Source of the DNA: Verrucomicrobiota bacterium | Lineage (GTDB): Bacteria; Verrucomicrobiota; Verrucomicrobiia; Opitutales; UBA953 | DNA: 6,503 nucleotides | Direction of reading: 5' to 3' | Assembly: GCA_004293385.1 (NCBI GenBank) | Contig: RDYO01000118.1 | Coordinates: forward strand, 1-6,503 | In this document: piece by piece, positions 6,367 to 6,503 of the stretch | Layout of the letters: the number at the start of each line of letters is the position of its first letter | Position numbering within the stretch: position 1 is the first letter of the stretch | Translations under genes and position numbers: made by a program | Notes under the pieces: generated by a model | The model's database searches: none | Told to the model about the DNA's origin: nothing | What the model saw: only the letters and a program-made list of their open reading frames with translations

Positions 6367-6503
6367 TTTTCCGCCTGCTCCTGACGACGTGCGCGCTCGC
6401 GCTCGGCGCGGCGGAAAGGCCGAACGTGCTGGTCATCCTCGCGGACGACCTCGGTTACTCGGACCTCGGCGCCTACGGCGGCGAGATCCCGACGCCGAAC
6501 CTG
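6363..6503 (+). CDS. Second type I sulfatase, N-terminal fragment (cut by the window end)
   Basis: Only the first 47 codons are present. They give a signal peptide (MIFRLLLTTCALALGAA) followed by RPNVLVILADDLGYSDLGAYGG, read in two pieces, which is the classic sulfatase opening. D28 and D29 would be the first two metal ligands, and IPTPNL begins the next conserved strand. The ATG shares ATGA with the stop of the preceding sulfatase, and no separate Shine-Dalgarno sequence is seen, so translation is probably coupled. C10 in LTTC is not a good lipobox, because the residue before it is Thr and it lies early in the hydrophobic core; export by signal peptidase I after GAA or LGA is more likely. 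The formylglycine site lies beyond the window, so activity cannot be judged. Its substrate is unknown. Confidence 0.9.
   Translation, partial: MIFRLLLTTCALALGAAERPNVLVILADDLGYSDLGAYGGEIPTPNL

Noticed and set aside
6384..6395. Lipoprotein signal (lipobox) in the second sulfatase at C10
   Set aside because: The residue before the Cys is Thr, the Cys is only ten residues in and lies within the hydrophobic core, and a signal peptidase I site follows at the end of the core.

Overview
The window joins two units transcribed away from each other. Positions 1-4280 (minus strand) hold five genes of a respiratory complex I (NADH:quinone oxidoreductase) operon, in transcription order nuoB, nuoC, nuoD, nuoE, nuoF. 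Positions 4441-6503 (plus strand) hold two tandem secreted sulfatases of the type I, formylglycine-dependent family. The second sulfatase runs off the right edge. nuoF is open at the left edge after 442 codons, close to the usual full length. Between the units lies a 160-base divergent intergenic region (4281-4440) that must carry both promoters.

The DNA is GC-rich, with coding strands dominated by C- and G-ending codons. Separate nuoC and nuoD, paired with exported sulfatases in tandem, one carrying a Lys/Ala linker and a jelly-roll-like C-terminal module, fit a verrucomicrobial (Opitutae-like) or related PVC-group bacterium that uses sulfated polysaccharides. This is inference from gene content; the window holds no rRNA or other marker that settles it.

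The nuo genes are packed tightly (spacers of 8, 6, 5 and 19 bases with the starts chosen here) and none has a convincing Shine-Dalgarno sequence, so translational coupling or leader-independent initiation is likely. The products build the connecting and peripheral modules of complex I. NuoE and NuoF take electrons from NADH through FMN, N1a and N3. NuoB, NuoC and NuoD pass them through cluster N2 to quinone. nuoA, which usually precedes nuoB, is not here: the operon begins at nuoB. nuoG would be expected to the left of the window.

The first sulfatase keeps all the usual catalytic residues but has CSVSR in place of CxPSR at the formylglycine site. Its DNA is a mosaic. The 5' part (to about codon 180) prefers GGG glycine codons, the rest uses GGC/GGT, and a 51-base AT-rich island (4732-4782) with A/T-ending codons sits inside a conserved stretch. 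Its Shine-Dalgarno sequence can be covered by a 7-bp hairpin in the leader. The second sulfatase starts inside the stop codon of the first (ATGA overlap), so the two are almost certainly co-expressed. No RNA gene, CRISPR array, insertion sequence or intrinsic terminator was seen.
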